64,000 nt of DNA, taken from Enterovirga rhinocerotis. GTDB lineage: Bacteria; Pseudomonadota; Alphaproteobacteria; Rhizobiales; Beijerinckiaceae. Positions 41,238-52,800 of this stretch are shown piece by piece. Position 1 is the first letter of the stretch. Each line of letters starts with the position of its first letter. Both the position numbers and the translations under genes were made by a program. The stretch is taken from NCBI RefSeq assembly GCF_004363955.1, contig NZ_SNZR01000011.1:2232001-2296000 (forward strand). Direction: 5' to 3'. The notes below the pieces were generated by a model. The model was not told where the DNA came from. It searched no databases and saw only the letters and a program-made list of their open reading frames with translations.

Positions 41238-44200
41238 CACGCCGCCTCCCGGCCGTCGCGCAGCAGGCCGGCCAGTTCCTCGAGGCTGTCGGCCCCGAGC
41301 GCCGTCTCGGCCGGGAGCGCGATGCCGAGTTCACGTGACATTCGCTCGCCGAGATCGAGGAACATCAGGGAATCGACGCCGAGCTGGATCAGCCCAAGCC
41401 GGGGATCGATCTCCTCGGCCGGCCGGCCGACCAGCCGCGCCAGCGCCTGCCGCAGCCAGGCCAAGAGGTCCCCGGGATCCCCGGCTGCCACAGCCTGCTG
41501 ATCCTCGACCGACGTCCCGGCCGCAGCGTCGGCCGCCTCGCCGTTCAGCAGGGCGGCGGCTCCGGGATCGGCCGCGACGAGCAAGGCGGCCGGCCAAGCC
41601 AGCGCCCGCCCGAGCGCGGACAGACCGGCCGCGTTGTCCAGCCCCCGCGTCAGGAAGCGATCGGCGAGCGCCTGATGCTCCTGGCGCAGCGCCTCCCGCC
41701 AATGGTCCCAGGCCACGGCCGTCGCCCGGGTTCCCTGCGCGCGGGCGACGGCCGCCAGCGCCTCCAGCGCCGCGTTGACGCCGGCATGCGCCCCCTCCCC
41801 CTGCGGACCGAGAGCGGCCGCGAGCGAGGAGAAGACCACCATGCGCGCCTCGGGGAAGGGCCGCAGCGCTTCGAGGATCGCCTCGGCCGCGTTGAGCTTG
41901 ACCGCATGGACGGCCCCGACCTCGCTCCAATCCTGCCGCTCCACCAGCCCGTCCCGGACGATGCCCGCCAGGTGGAAGACGGCCGCCGGGCGCAGGCCCC
42001 GGTCCGCCAGCGCAGCGAAACCCGCGGCCACGGAGTCGCGCGACGTGCAATCCACGTCTGGGACAACGTGGATGGTCACGCCATGCGTCGTCTCCGCGGC
42101 GGCGAGGGCGGCCGCCTCGTCCGACCGAGGCTCCCGATGCAGGAGCAGCGCGATGTCCCGCACCCCCTGCCCGCCGAGCCAGTCGACGAGCAGCCGGCCG
42201 AGGCGCGACAGACCGCCGGTGAGCACCACGCAGCCTTCCGGCAGGCTCCAGCCCATGGCCGCATCGGCCGGCAAAGCCGCATGGCGGCGACGCAGCATCT
42301 GGCCGCGCCTCAGCGCGGCGGCCGGGGCCGGACCGTCCTCCACCCCGGCTCCGGCGAGCAGCAGAGCGAGGCTCGCCGGCGACAGATCCGTGTCCAGCAA
42401 TGCAATCCGCCGGTGAGGCATCTCCCGAGCGAGGGACAGACCGGTGCCGAGCGCCAGCGCGGACAGCGCCGAGGCCGAGAGGAGCGGCCCTTGCGCCTCC
42501 GTCGCATCGCCCGGCAACGTCAGGGCCCGGCGCGTGACCAGCTGGACCCGGCACGCCTCGCCGCCCTGCCGCAGGGCTCGTGCGAGGCCGTGCAGGGCCG
42601 CATGCAGGGGCTGCAACCTGTCCGCCGGCTCACCGTCCTCTGCGACGAGGTCGGTCGCGAGCACCAGGACCTGCCCCCTTTCAGGCAGGCGCAGCGATCG
42701 ATCGGCCGGGATGTCGAGCAGCGTGACCTCCCTGCCCTCGCGGAGAGCGGCCTCCTGCAAGGCTTCGGTGAGCGGGGCTCCCCGACGCCCGAACAGCCAC
42801 AGGGGCTCTTCCGCCGTCGCTGGAGAAGCGGCGCTCACCGCCTCCCAGCGCTCGGCGAAGAGCCGGCCGGCTTCCTCGGCGAGCGGCTGCAGCGGCAACA
42901 GGCGTCGCCCGGCCGAGGGAGTGAGCCACAGCAGAGGATAGCCGGCTCCTCCGACCAGGGCCGGACGGCCATCGACCAAGCGGCCGAGGCCCGCGCCGGC
43001 CGTCCCGGGCAGCGCCAGGAGGTCGAGCCGGTCCGGTGCTGCGTCCAGCATCGCGGACAGGGCCGCGATCCCCGCGACCAGCCCGGCCGGCGCGGCAGCA
43101 GGCGCGTCCTCCGCCGCGTCCGGCGAAGAGGCGGCGGGGACGACACGGGCCTGCGCCACCCGGCGGCCTTCCGCCTCCAGAGACAGCCCGGAACCATCCG
43201 CCTCGAGGCGTCCCGTCAGCGGCGTCCCGGCCGGCACCGGCGCGAGGCGCAGGCCGTTCAACGCGCCGGGCAGCAGGCCGGCGGCCAGCGCCGCCTCGGC
43301 CAGCGAACCCAACAGCTCGCCCGGCCCCTCGCCCGCGGGCCCCCGCCACAGGGGCGGCGGCCCGCTCGTCGTCACGTCGGTGGCCACGTTCCGGCCCTCG
43401 CCCGGCAGGCGCGCGAGGATGATGGCTTCGCCCATCGCCGCGGCGGCGGCCGAACCCTCCTGCGGGAAGGCCGCGACCTCCTGGAACCCCGCGTCCCGCG
43501 CCGCGTCCCGCCAGGCGGGGACGGGCGCGAAGAGGCCGCCTCGCGCGGCCTCGTCCTCCACCTCCGGTGCGAGAGCGCCCAGGAACAGGTCGAAGAGCGG
43601 CTTCCGTTCCACCAGCTCGCGCAGCAGCAGGACGCCGCCCGGCCGCAGCAGGCGGGCGAGGTTGCGCAGCACGCCGGGAAGCGTCGCGGCGTTGTGCAGC
43701 ACGTTGGCGGCGACGAGGAGATCGCAGGAGCCGGCGGCGAACCCCTGCGCCAGCACGTCCTTCTCCATGTCGAGCTGCCGGTACTCCATGGCGCCGACGC
43801 TCGCGAAACGCTCCCGCGCGCGGGCCAGGAACAGCGGGCCGATATCGGTGAAGACGTAGCGCTCGATGCGCTCCCCGAGCGCGTCGAGGACGGCGCTCGT
43901 CGTGCCGCCCGTACCGGCGCCGACCTCCAGCACCGTCAGCGCGCGGTCGGACAGCCTCGCCACCGCGCCGGCGAGCTGCCCGGCAAGGTCGTTGAGGCGG
44001 CTGCTGTCGTGATGGCTCTCGTAGAGCGAGGCCGCATCCGACGTGTCGCCGTTCGGGAAGACGAGGCCGAGCGCCGGCAGCTCTCCGGTCAGCACCTCGG
44101 CCAGATGCGGCGCGGTGCGGCCGATCAGGGCCGCGAGGCTCGGCGCCATCAGCGGCGTCCCGTCGGGGGCGAGAAGGCCCGGCGGCTCGCCGGCCGGGGC

Positions 44201-46777
44201 GAGGCCGACGAAGCGCCCTGCCCCGTCTCGCCCGAGCCCGCCCTCCGCCACGAGGTCATCGAGAAGGCGCCCGGTGAGCTGCCGGAAGCGCGGCTGGATG
44301 CCGCCGGCCGCCATCGCCGCGTCGAGATCGCGGGGCTCGCGGCCATCGAAACAGCCGAGCTTCTCGAGCGCCCGCGCGACGTAATGGCGATGCAGGGCGG
44401 CGACGCCCTCCCGTTCGAGCCGCGCCCGGTCGGGATCGACCGTGAAGGCGGCGGAGGCCGCAGCGCCCGTCGCCAGCACGTCCGCCCAGTCCCCGCCGGA
44501 CGCTCCGGAAGCGGCGGCTGCCCAGCGATGGGGCCGGGTCAGACAGCGGTTCTCGAACGGCACCGGCGGCAGGCTGACGCGCCGGGCCGAGGACGGCGGC
44601 GCCTCCGCGACCAGACCCGCCATCCAGAGGGCGAGGCGCAGGCCGGCTGCGAAGGCGGCGGGATCCGGTTCCGCGAGGTGCACGCGCAGGCAGGCCCGAT
44701 CGCCGGAGGTCTCCGGCCAGGCCGGATCGGCCGGAGACGGGAGCGCGGCGCCGGCCCCGTCCGCCAGCAGCGCGTCCAAGGCGGCGAGGCCGGTCGAAGC
44801 CGGAGCCTCTCCCCGGTCTAGGGCCGCGAGCAGCGCCGCGAGGGCCGGGCCGGCGAGGCCTGCCCGCGCGAGAGCTAACGGCAGTTGCCCGCCGCCCTCC
44901 CCCTCGGGCTCGATGCCGGGCTGGGCCAGGAGCCAGCGCGCGAGGGCGATCTGCGGCAGGAGGAGACCGGAGGGCGGCAGCGCCGCATCCTCCGCGTCGG
45001 CGCCGAGCCATTGCTCGAGCGCCGGCGGCGGGCCGACCTCCGCCACCAGGTCGCGGAGACCGAATGGCTCGGCTTCCGCCGCCGACCGGAGCCAGGACGC
45101 GGCGGCCGCCTGGGTCGTTCCCGTCAGGCAGGGACCGACCGGCGCGTCGCCCCGCAGCAGCAACACCGGCGCGGCTCCCGCCGCGAGGGTCCTCAGCGCC
45201 GCGCGGAATGCCGCCGGCCGCGGGGCGGTCAGGACGGCCCGCCAGGGCCAGCGCGCACCTCCCGCGCTGCCGAAGGCCTGGACGAGGCTCGTGGCGAGAT
45301 CCGCCGCGCCGTCCCGCCCCGCCGCGCGAGAGGCCGCAAGCCGCCTCGCGTAGCGCGCGAGCCCGTCCGGGCCGCGTCCGGGCACGGTCGTCGCCACCGG
45401 TCCGCTTCCCGCCGCCTCACGTGGCCGGAGCGGGGCCTCCTCGAGGATCATGTGGCAGTTGGTACCGCCGATCCCGAACGAGCTGACGGCGGCCCGGCGC
45501 GGCTCGGTCGCCTCCCACGGCAGCGCATAGGCGGGCAGGAAGAAGGGGCTCACCTCGAGTTCGAGCGCCGGGTTGGGCGTCTCGGCATGGAGGGTGGGCG
45601 GAAGAGCCCGGTGGCGCAGGGCCATCACCACCTTGAGGAAGCTCGCGATGCCCGCGGCCGTGTCGAGATGGCCGAGGTTCGATTTCACCGACCCCAGGGC
45701 GCAGTACTGGCGCGCCTGCGTGTAGTTCCGCCAGACCCGCGTGAGCGCGCCGACCTCGATCGGATCGCCGAGCGGGGTGCCGGTCCCGTGCGCCTCCATC
45801 AGCCCGATGCCGGAGGGATCGACGCCGGCCATGTGCAGCGCCTCGGCGATGACGGCCGCCTGCCCCTCGGGACCCGGCGCGGTGAAGCCGGCCTTGGCGG
45901 CGCCGTCGTTGTTGATCGCCGAGCCGCGGACCACGGCCCAGATCTCGTCCCCGTCGGCCTGGGCGTCCTCGAGGCGCTTCAGCAGCACGACCCCGCAGCC
46001 ATGCCCGATCCCAGTGCCGTCGGCATCGGCCGCGAAGGGCCGGCAATGGCCGTCGCGGGAGAAGATCATGCCCTCGCGGTGGAAATAGCCCAGCGCCTGC
46101 GGCAGGGTGATGCCCACCCCGCCCGCCAGCGCCATGTCGCAGGCGCCCTCGCGCAGATGCTCGCAGGCCATGTGGATGGCGACGAGGGAGCTGGAACAGG
46201 CGGTCTGCACCGTCAGCGCCGGCCCGGACAGGTCCAGCTTGTAGGCGACGCGCGTCGCCAGATAGTCCTTGTCGTTGCCGGTCAGCGCCTGGAAGTTGCG
46301 CGGCGCGGCGATGCCGAGCAGCATCTCCTGGTTCACGCGAAGCCATGTGCTCATCCGGGTCGCGCCGAAGACGCCGACCGCCCGCCGCGCCGGCTCCGCA
46401 TGGCCCGCCATCTGCAAGGCTTCGGCCGCACAAGCGAGGAAGAGCCGCTGCTGCGGGTCGATCTCCAGGGCCTCCTGGTCGCTGTAGCCGAAGAAGGCGG
46501 GGTCGAAATCGAAGGCCTCCTCCAGCATGGCGGCTTCGCCGACGTAATCCGGGCGCGCGGCCGTAGCGGCGTCGATCCCGGCTTCCGCCATTTCCTCGGG
46601 CGTGAAGGGGCGGATGCAGTCCTGCCCCTCCACGATGCGCTGCCAGAAGGCGTCCGGCTCCGGCGCCCCGGGCATGCGGCAGGCGGCGGCGATGACGGCG
46701 ATGGCTCCCTGTCCCTCCTGATGGTCAGGCGTGAGCGGGCGTTCGAACGATACGGCGTCGGTCATGGGCATGGTCAT
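41237..46777 (-). CDS. Type I polyketide synthase, KS-AT0-MT-KR*-ACP (HMWP1 PKS-like)
   Basis: 1846 residues. The KS (about 22-450) is complete: Cys194 (TACSSS), His330 (EAHGTGT), His370 (NLGH). Where an AT should be (about 505-750) only its scaffold remains: LPQIALARWLL is recognisable but GHSxG is replaced by GGGQLPLA, and there is no GQGxQ or HAFH motif. The C-methyltransferase (about 905-1125) has an intact EVGAGTGGT (951-959). The KR (about 1235-1690) has TGGLSRLG for the nucleotide motif and His1664 in place of the catalytic Tyr. The ACP Ser is 1803 (GVDSLM). In yersiniabactin synthesis the equivalent module adds a gem-dimethyl C2 unit. Start ATG 46777; ATGs at 46771 and 46765 are possible. 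It lies 56 bp after the large upstream gene. Confidence 0.9.
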   Translation of the reverse strand: MTMPMTDAVSFERPLTPDHQEGQGAIAVIAAACRMPGAPEPDAFWQRIVEGQDCIRPFTPEEMAEAGIDAATAARPDYVGEAAMLEEAFDFDPAFFGYSDQEALEIDPQQRLFLACAAEALQMAGHAEPARRAVGVFGATRMSTWLRVNQEMLLGIAAPRNFQALTGNDKDYLATRVAYKLDLSGPALTVQTACSSSLVAIHMACEHLREGACDMALAGGVGITLPQALGYFHREGMIFSRDGHCRPFAADADGTGIGHGCGVVLLKRLEDAQADGDEIWAVVRGSAINNDGAAKAGFTAPGPEGQAAVIAEALHMAGVDPSGIGLMEAHGTGTPLGDPIEVGALTRVWRNYTQARQYCALGSVKSNLGHLDTAAGIASFLKVVMALRHRALPPTLHAETPNPALELEVSPFFLPAYALPWEATEPRRAAVSSFGIGGTNCHMILEEAPLRPREAAGSGPVATTVPGRGPDGLARYARRLAASRAAGRDGAADLATSLVQAFGSAGGARWPWRAVLTAPRPAAFRAALRTLAAGAAPVLLLRGDAPVGPCLTGTTQAAAASWLRSAAEAEPFGLRDLVAEVGPPPALEQWLGADAEDAALPPSGLLLPQIALARWLLAQPGIEPEGEGGGQLPLALARAGLAGPALAALLAALDRGEAPASTGLAALDALLADGAGAALPSPADPAWPETSGDRACLRVHLAEPDPAAFAAGLRLALWMAGLVAEAPPSSARRVSLPPVPFENRCLTRPHRWAAAASGASGGDWADVLATGAAASAAFTVDPDRARLEREGVAALHRHYVARALEKLGCFDGREPRDLDAAMAAGGIQPRFRQLTGRLLDDLVAEGGLGRDGAGRFVGLAPAGEPPGLLAPDGTPLMAPSLAALIGRTAPHLAEVLTGELPALGLVFPNGDTSDAASLYESHHDSSRLNDLAGQLAGAVARLSDRALTVLEVGAGTGGTTSAVLDALGERIERYVFTDIGPLFLARARERFASVGAMEYRQLDMEKDVLAQGFAAGSCDLLVAANVLHNAATLPGVLRNLARLLRPGGVLLLRELVERKPLFDLFLGALAPEVEDEAARGGLFAPVPAWRDAARDAGFQEVAAFPQEGSAAAAAMGEAIILARLPGEGRNVATDVTTSGPPPLWRGPAGEGPGELLGSLAEAALAAGLLPGALNGLRLAPVPAGTPLTGRLEADGSGLSLEAEGRRVAQARVVPAASSPDAAEDAPAAAPAGLVAGIAALSAMLDAAPDRLDLLALPGTAGAGLGRLVDGRPALVGGAGYPLLWLTPSAGRRLLPLQPLAEEAGRLFAERWEAVSAASPATAEEPLWLFGRRGAPLTEALQEAALREGREVTLLDIPADRSLRLPERGQVLVLATDLVAEDGEPADRLQPLHAALHGLARALRQGGEACRVQLVTRRALTLPGDATEAQGPLLSASALSALALGTGLSLAREMPHRRIALLDTDLSPASLALLLAGAGVEDGPAPAAALRRGQMLRRRHAALPADAAMGWSLPEGCVVLTGGLSRLGRLLVDWLGGQGVRDIALLLHREPRSDEAAALAAAETTHGVTIHVVPDVDCTSRDSVAAGFAALADRGLRPAAVFHLAGIVRDGLVERQDWSEVGAVHAVKLNAAEAILEALRPFPEARMVVFSSLAAALGPQGEGAHAGVNAALEALAAVARAQGTRATAVAWDHWREALRQEHQALADRFLTRGLDNAAGLSALGRALAWPAALLVAADPGAAALLNGEAADAAAGTSVEDQQAVAAGDPGDLLAWLRQALARLVGRPAEEIDPRLGLIQLGVDSLMFLDLGERMSRELGIALPAETALGADSLEELAGLLRDGREAA

Positions 46778-46833
46778 TCCTGTCGGCTCCAAGGGCCCGC
46801 CGCGCGCGAGGGGGCGGGCCCGGACACGTCGAT

Positions 46834-49800
46834 TCAGAGGCCGCGGGCGTGTTGCCGGGCGGCGGCGCGGCGGCTCGCCCGCGACGGAGGACGGCTCGCG
46901 CCGGGCTGCGACCGCGTGGCGGGCGGCGGCGCGGCCCTCGCGCCCTTCAAGCGGCGCAGATGCGCGGCGAGCACCCTCGGCGTCGCGTGCTCGAAGAGGT
47001 CCACCACCGGCAAGGTGACGTCCAACTCGGCGCGGAGGGCCTGGCAGAGGCGGATCAGCGCGAGAGAGGTCGCCCCCTGCTCGAAGAAGCTGACATCCCG
47101 CCGGGCCGGGTGTCCGGTCTCCCGCGCCAGCCCCTCCAGCACGGCGCACTCGATCGCGTCCGGCGCCGCATCCATCGGACCGGCAGCCTTCGCCGTCGGC
47201 TCGGCCTTGGACCGGGGCGGGAGCATCAGCGCGGCGCGATCGTGCCGCACCGCATGCGAGAGGCCGGCCCCGGCCAGCAGCTCCGCGAGCGGCCGCGTGA
47301 ACGCGGCCTCGTCCTGCGCCAGCACATGCAGCAGGCGGTCATAGAGCCCGACCATCTCGTCCAGCATGCCAGGCTCGAACAGCGCCTCCACCGCATCCCA
47401 GTTCCAGGTCAGCGCACCCTCGGCTTCGCGGGCCTGATGGTCGATCCAGACCTGGGGCGTCTGGGTGATGCCCCAGCCGAGCCTGCCCAGCGACTGGCTG
47501 CCGCCCTCCTCGCCGGCGGCCGCGCCGAGCGCCGAGGTGAAGACGATCGGACAGGCGACGCCGCGCACGCGTCCCGTGCGCCGCGCCGCTTCCCGCAGCA
47601 CCCGCACCGCCGAGACGTCGGCATGGGCGAGGTCCTCCGCCAATTGCCGCTGCACCTGCCGCGCGCGGCCGAGCAGATCGGGGGCCGGCGCGTCGTCGCA
47701 TTCGAGCAGGATCAGCGAGGTGAAGTCGCCGATCACCTGGTCGATCTCCGGGTGGAGCGGCGGACGCTGGAACAGGGTGAGGTTGATGGTGAAGCGGGCC
47801 GAGCGGCTCCAGGCGCGAAGCACCTCGCCATAGGCCGCCAGCAGCACGGCATTGGCGGTGAGCCCCTCTCGCCTCGCCCGCTCGCGCAGGGCCTGCCAGA
47901 GCGGGGCCGGCAGCACGGCCGCGCGCCGCTGGAAGCGGGGCGCACCGGCGGGGCCGGCCTTGACCGGAAGATCCGGCGCGGCGGGCAGCGTCTCGAGCCG
48001 ACCCAGCCAGTAATCGAGAGACCGGCGCCAGCTCGGGCTTCCCTCCATCGCCCGCAGGGCCAGCATGCAGTCGCGGAAGGTGCAGGCCAGGGGCTGCGGC
48101 GCCTCCGTCCGATCCGCGGCGCGGGCCAGGAGGCCCCATTCGCCGATCAGCATCGCCATGCTGCGCCCGTCGAACAGCATGTTGTCGAGCGAGACGAACA
48201 GCCTCAGCGTGCCGTCCGCGCGCAGGGCTTGCACCTCGAAGAGGGGCCAGCGATCGGCGGGTCTCACCTGGTGGGACATGGCCTCGCGGATCGCGGCCGT
48301 CTCCGCCGGCATGTCCGCCACGGCGCAGTCGCGCAAGGCGATGACGTAGTCGGGAACGGTCGGCAGCACGCGCTGGCGGCCCTCCTCGGCCACCACCGCC
48401 CGCATCATCGGATGCCGGGCGATCAGGAGGCGGAAGGCCGCCTCGATCCGCTCGAACGGCAGATCCTCGACCTCGATCTCCGTGTAGAGATGCGAGGAGA
48501 CGCCGCCGAGTTCGAAGCCCTCCTGGCGGCCGATCCAGTAGGCTTCCTGCACATCCGTCAGCGGGAAGGGCTCGTGCGCCGCCTCGGGCGCCGGAACCAG
48601 GATCGGCTCCCCCTCGCCTTCGGCCAGCAACTCCCGCCCCTCCAGCGGCGCGGCGAAGGCCGAGAGCACGGGGCGCTCGAACAGGTCGCGCACCTGGACC
48701 GCGAGGCCGGTGGTGCGGCGCAGCGCCTCCGACACCCTCACGGCGCTCAGGCTGTCTCCGCCGAGGGCGAAGAAGGACTGGCTCGGCGCCGTCACGGGCA
48801 CGCCCAGCACCTCCTCCCAGATCGCGGCGATGCGAGCCTCCAGTGCCGACAGCGCGGCGGCGGGCTCGGAGGCGGCGGAGCGCGGCGGGCGCGGGAGGCG
48901 ACGCCGATCCAGCTTGCCGGTGGGGCTGAGCGGCAGCTCCGGCAGGACCATCACGCCCTGCGGCACCATATAGGCCGGCAGGCGCGTCGCGGCGAAGGCG
49001 CGCAAGGCCGCCGGATCGGCCTGCCACAGGGTCGCCGGCTGCCCGGCCAGCAGAAGCGCGAAAGCATCCGGCGCATCGGGCGGCGTCAGCGCATCCGCCC
49101 AGGCGAAGCCGGCCTCCAGCAGGGCCTCCGTCCAGAACGAGGCGGAGGCCTGCCAGACGAAACGGTCGCGGCGCCGATCGAGCACCTGGTCCGGGCCGTC
49201 GCCGAGCAGCGCGACCGTGACCCGCTGAAGGTCGTTATCCGCCGTCATCTCCGGCGCCAGCAGCAGGCCGCCGGGCGCCAGGGCCTCCCGCAGATGGGCG
49301 AGAAGGGGAGAGACGTCGCGGGTCCGGTGCAGCGCGTTGAGGAGGACCAGCACGTCCTGGCTGCCGGCCGCGATGCCCTGGGGACCCAGCGGCCGCTGCG
49401 GATCCAGGGCCTGGAAGCGGATCGCGGGGTGGCCGGCGAAACCGCCGGCCGCGAGGGTCGTGCGCGCTTCCTGGAGGAAGGCGGGCGACGCGTCGGCGAC
49501 CGTCAGTTCCCACCCCTCCTCCGGCAACGCCCGGACGAGGTCGAGGCTCGTCGACCCGCTCCGCGCCTCCAGTTGCAGGATGCGCAGCGGAGGACGCTGT
49601 CCCGGTGCCGCCGCTCGCAGGACGGCCTGCAACGCGGCCACCATGGCGGGGCCGGACGGGCTGCCGCGCGTCAGCGCCTCGGGGGAGAGGCCGGCATCTC
49701 CCGGCGTGAAGAACAGCGACAGCGGCTCGGCCTCGCCGCGGAGCACGGCGGCACGGCGGCCCGCATCGTCCCGCAGGCGGCGAAGGGGATCGGCGGCGAG

Positions 49801-52800
49801 GCCGAAGCGCGCGCCTTCGGTCTCCAGCGCATCCCAATCGCCCGTGCCGAGATCACGCAGCACCGACAGCCGGCCCTCCGCGCCCTCGCCGAGGTCGCCG
49901 GCTTCGACCAGAAGGGCGAGCCAATCGTGCAGCACCCGCTCCATCGCGCCGCCGACGCCGAGGCGAGCAGCCAGCCCTCTTCGCGCAACGGTCGCTCCTT
50001 CCTGAGCGGGGAGGCCGAGCGCGAGGAGGCTGTCCCGCGCCGCCTGGCGCGCCACGGCCGTCAGGAAGGCCTGGAAGCCTTCGGCATCGCCCATGCCGGG
50101 CTCGTCGGCGAGCCGCGCCAGCGCCACCCTGCGCGCCGTCTTCCGTCGGTCCGTCGCCTCTTCTTCCGGCAGCGAGAGCACGCGGCGCGCCGGATGGACG
50201 GCATCGTCCCCGTCCTCGTCGAGCACCACCCAGGCCTGCAGACGGCGGGTGCGCGAGGTCTTCTCCGCCCCCTCGTCGCCGATGGCGTCCACCACCGCCT
50301 TGCCGACCGCCGGATGGGCCGACAGGGCCGCCTCGATCTCGCCGAGCTCGATGCGGTGGCCGCCGATCTTCACCTGCGTGTCGCGCCGGCCGAGGAATTC
50401 CAGCGTGCCGTCCGGCCAGTAGCGGGCGATGTCGCCGGTCCGATACAGGCGCTCGCCGGTCTCGGGATGCGGGTAGAAGGCGGCTGCGGTGCGGTCCGGA
50501 TCGCCCTCGTATCGCAGCGCCAGCCCGTCTCCGGCGATGTGCAGGTCGCCCTCCACCCAATCCGGGCGGTGGCGCAGGGCGGCGTCGAGCACATGGTAGC
50601 GCTGATTGGCCAGCGGATAGCCGTAGGGGATCGAGGACCAGTGCTCCGGCACCTCCCCGATCTCGAACCAGTTGGACCAGATCGAGGCCTCGGTCGCGCC
50701 GCCGAGGGCGATGAGCCGTGCCGCGCCGCCGCCCGCGCGGAAGCGGCGGGGCAGATGCAGCGGGACCCAGTCGCCGGAGAGCAGCACCAGCCGCAAGCCC
50801 GCCAGAGCCGTCGCGTCGCGCTCGGCGACGAGCATGTCGAAGAGGGCCGGCACGGAGTTCCACACCGTGACGCCCTGCTCGCGCAGCAGCTCCGCCCAAT
50901 GCGCCGGATCGCGCCGGAGCGCCGCCGCCGGCACCACCAACGCGGCCCCCGCCGCGAAGGCACCGAACAGATCGTAGACCGAGAGGTCGAAGCCGAGCTG
51001 GGAGAGCGCCAGCACCCGGTCGCGCCCCGTCACGCCGAAGCGGGCATTGATGTCGAGCACGGTGTTGACCGGCCCGCGATGGTCCAGCAGCACGCCCTTG
51101 GGCGTGCCGGTCGAACCGGACGTGTAGAGCAGATAGGCCGGATCGCGCGGATCAACCTCCGCGATCTCCATCGCCGGAGCATCGTCCGGCTCGGCCGCCA
51201 GATCCGCCTCGACGGTCGCGACGCCGCGGCGCGCGAACAGGTCGGCCACCGCCTCCGGCACCGTCCCGGCCACGACGGCCAGGCGGATATCCGCGCTGTC
51301 GAGGATGACCTCCAGCCGCGCCGCCGGCTGCTCCGGATCGAGCGGCACGTAGACGCCGCCCCGCATCAGGATGGCCAGCACGGCCAGCGCCTGCTCCGGA
51401 CACTTCTCCATCAGCACCGCGACGCGCTGGCCCGCCAGCGGCGCCGTCGCCGCCGCGGCCAGCCTCGCGCCCAGCCCGAGGGACACGTCCCGCAGCGCGG
51501 CATAGGACCACGAGCGGCCGTCGGCCGCGATCAGGGCCGGGCTGTCCGGGGTCTTCGCCGCGCTCGCCAGGAAGAGGTCGTGCAGGCGGAGATCGGGAAG
51601 GGGTGCCGCCGTGTCGTTCACGGCCGTTCGGACGGCCTGCTGCGAGGCGGGCAGAAGGTCGCCCGCCGTTCCGTCCCAGGCCGCCTCGTCCGCCAGGAGG
51701 CGGTGAAGCACGTCCGCATGGGCGGCCGCCATCGCATCCAGGACGCCCTCCGGGAACAAGCCCTCCACCGCATCCCAGTTGCAGCAGAGCGCGCCCTCGA
51801 CCTCCATCACCTGATGGTCGAGCCAGACCTGCGGCGTCTGGGTGATGGCGAAGACCGGATCGGCCAGGAGCCCCGCCCTGCCCCCGGCGGCGCCGAACTG
51901 GCTGGTGAACACGACCGGCATCGTGACCCGCTCGGCCTCGCCGCGCTCCCGGTTCAGGGCGCGCAGGACGTCCGTCGCGTCGAAGGCCCGATGTTCGAGC
52001 ACGTCGAGCATGGTCGCATGGAGGGCCGAAGCCGCCGCCGCGAACGGCGCCGCGGCGCGCTGGTCGACCGGCAGCAGCGTCACGGCCGTGAAGTCGCCCG
52101 TCAGCCCGGCGATCTCCGGATGCCACGGGCGGCGGTCGAAGAGGGTCAGGCTGAGCGTGAAGTCCTGCGCCGCGCTCCAGCGGCCGATCACCTCGGCGAA
52201 GAGGGCGAGCAGGAAGGAGGACGGGGTCAGGCCGCGCGCGGCGATGCGCTGCTTGAGACCGGCCCAATCCTGCGCGGCCAGCAGGGTCTGGCGCCGCGTG
52301 AAGCGGGGCGTGCCGACGCTCTCGGGCCGCACCGCCAGAGGCAGGCGCGGCGGCGGCGGCAGTTCCTCCAGCCGGGGCAACCACCAGGAGCGGGCGCGTT
52401 CACGCTCCGCCGGCAATCCGCTCGCCGGGTCCTCGCCGGCCAGCACGTAGTCGCGGAACGAGAGTCGGAACGGCGCGAGGCCGGCAGCCTCCATGTCCCC
52501 GCCATGGCGCATCAGCGCCTCGAGTTCGGCGAGCAGGATCTGGGCCGAGGTGGCGTCGGCGATCAGGAGGTCGAGGCCGAGATGCAACCGCACGCGCCCG
52601 GAGGGGAGCAGCGAGCCGCGCAAGGTGAAGAGCGGCCATTGGGACGTCGGATGGACCTGATGCGACAGCGCTTCGCGCCAGGTCTCGAGCGCGGTCACGG
52701 CCTCGGCCGCCTCGGTCTCGCGCAGGTCCTGCACCGCCACGGCGTAGCGCGGCACCTCGGGCAGGATGCGCTGCCGCCCGGACTGGTCGATCACGAGCCG

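Noticed and set aside
41675-44821. 1048-codon plus-strand open frame opposite the second PKS
   Set aside because: Same codon-bias shadow; no domain, no ribosome binding site, low-complexity translation.
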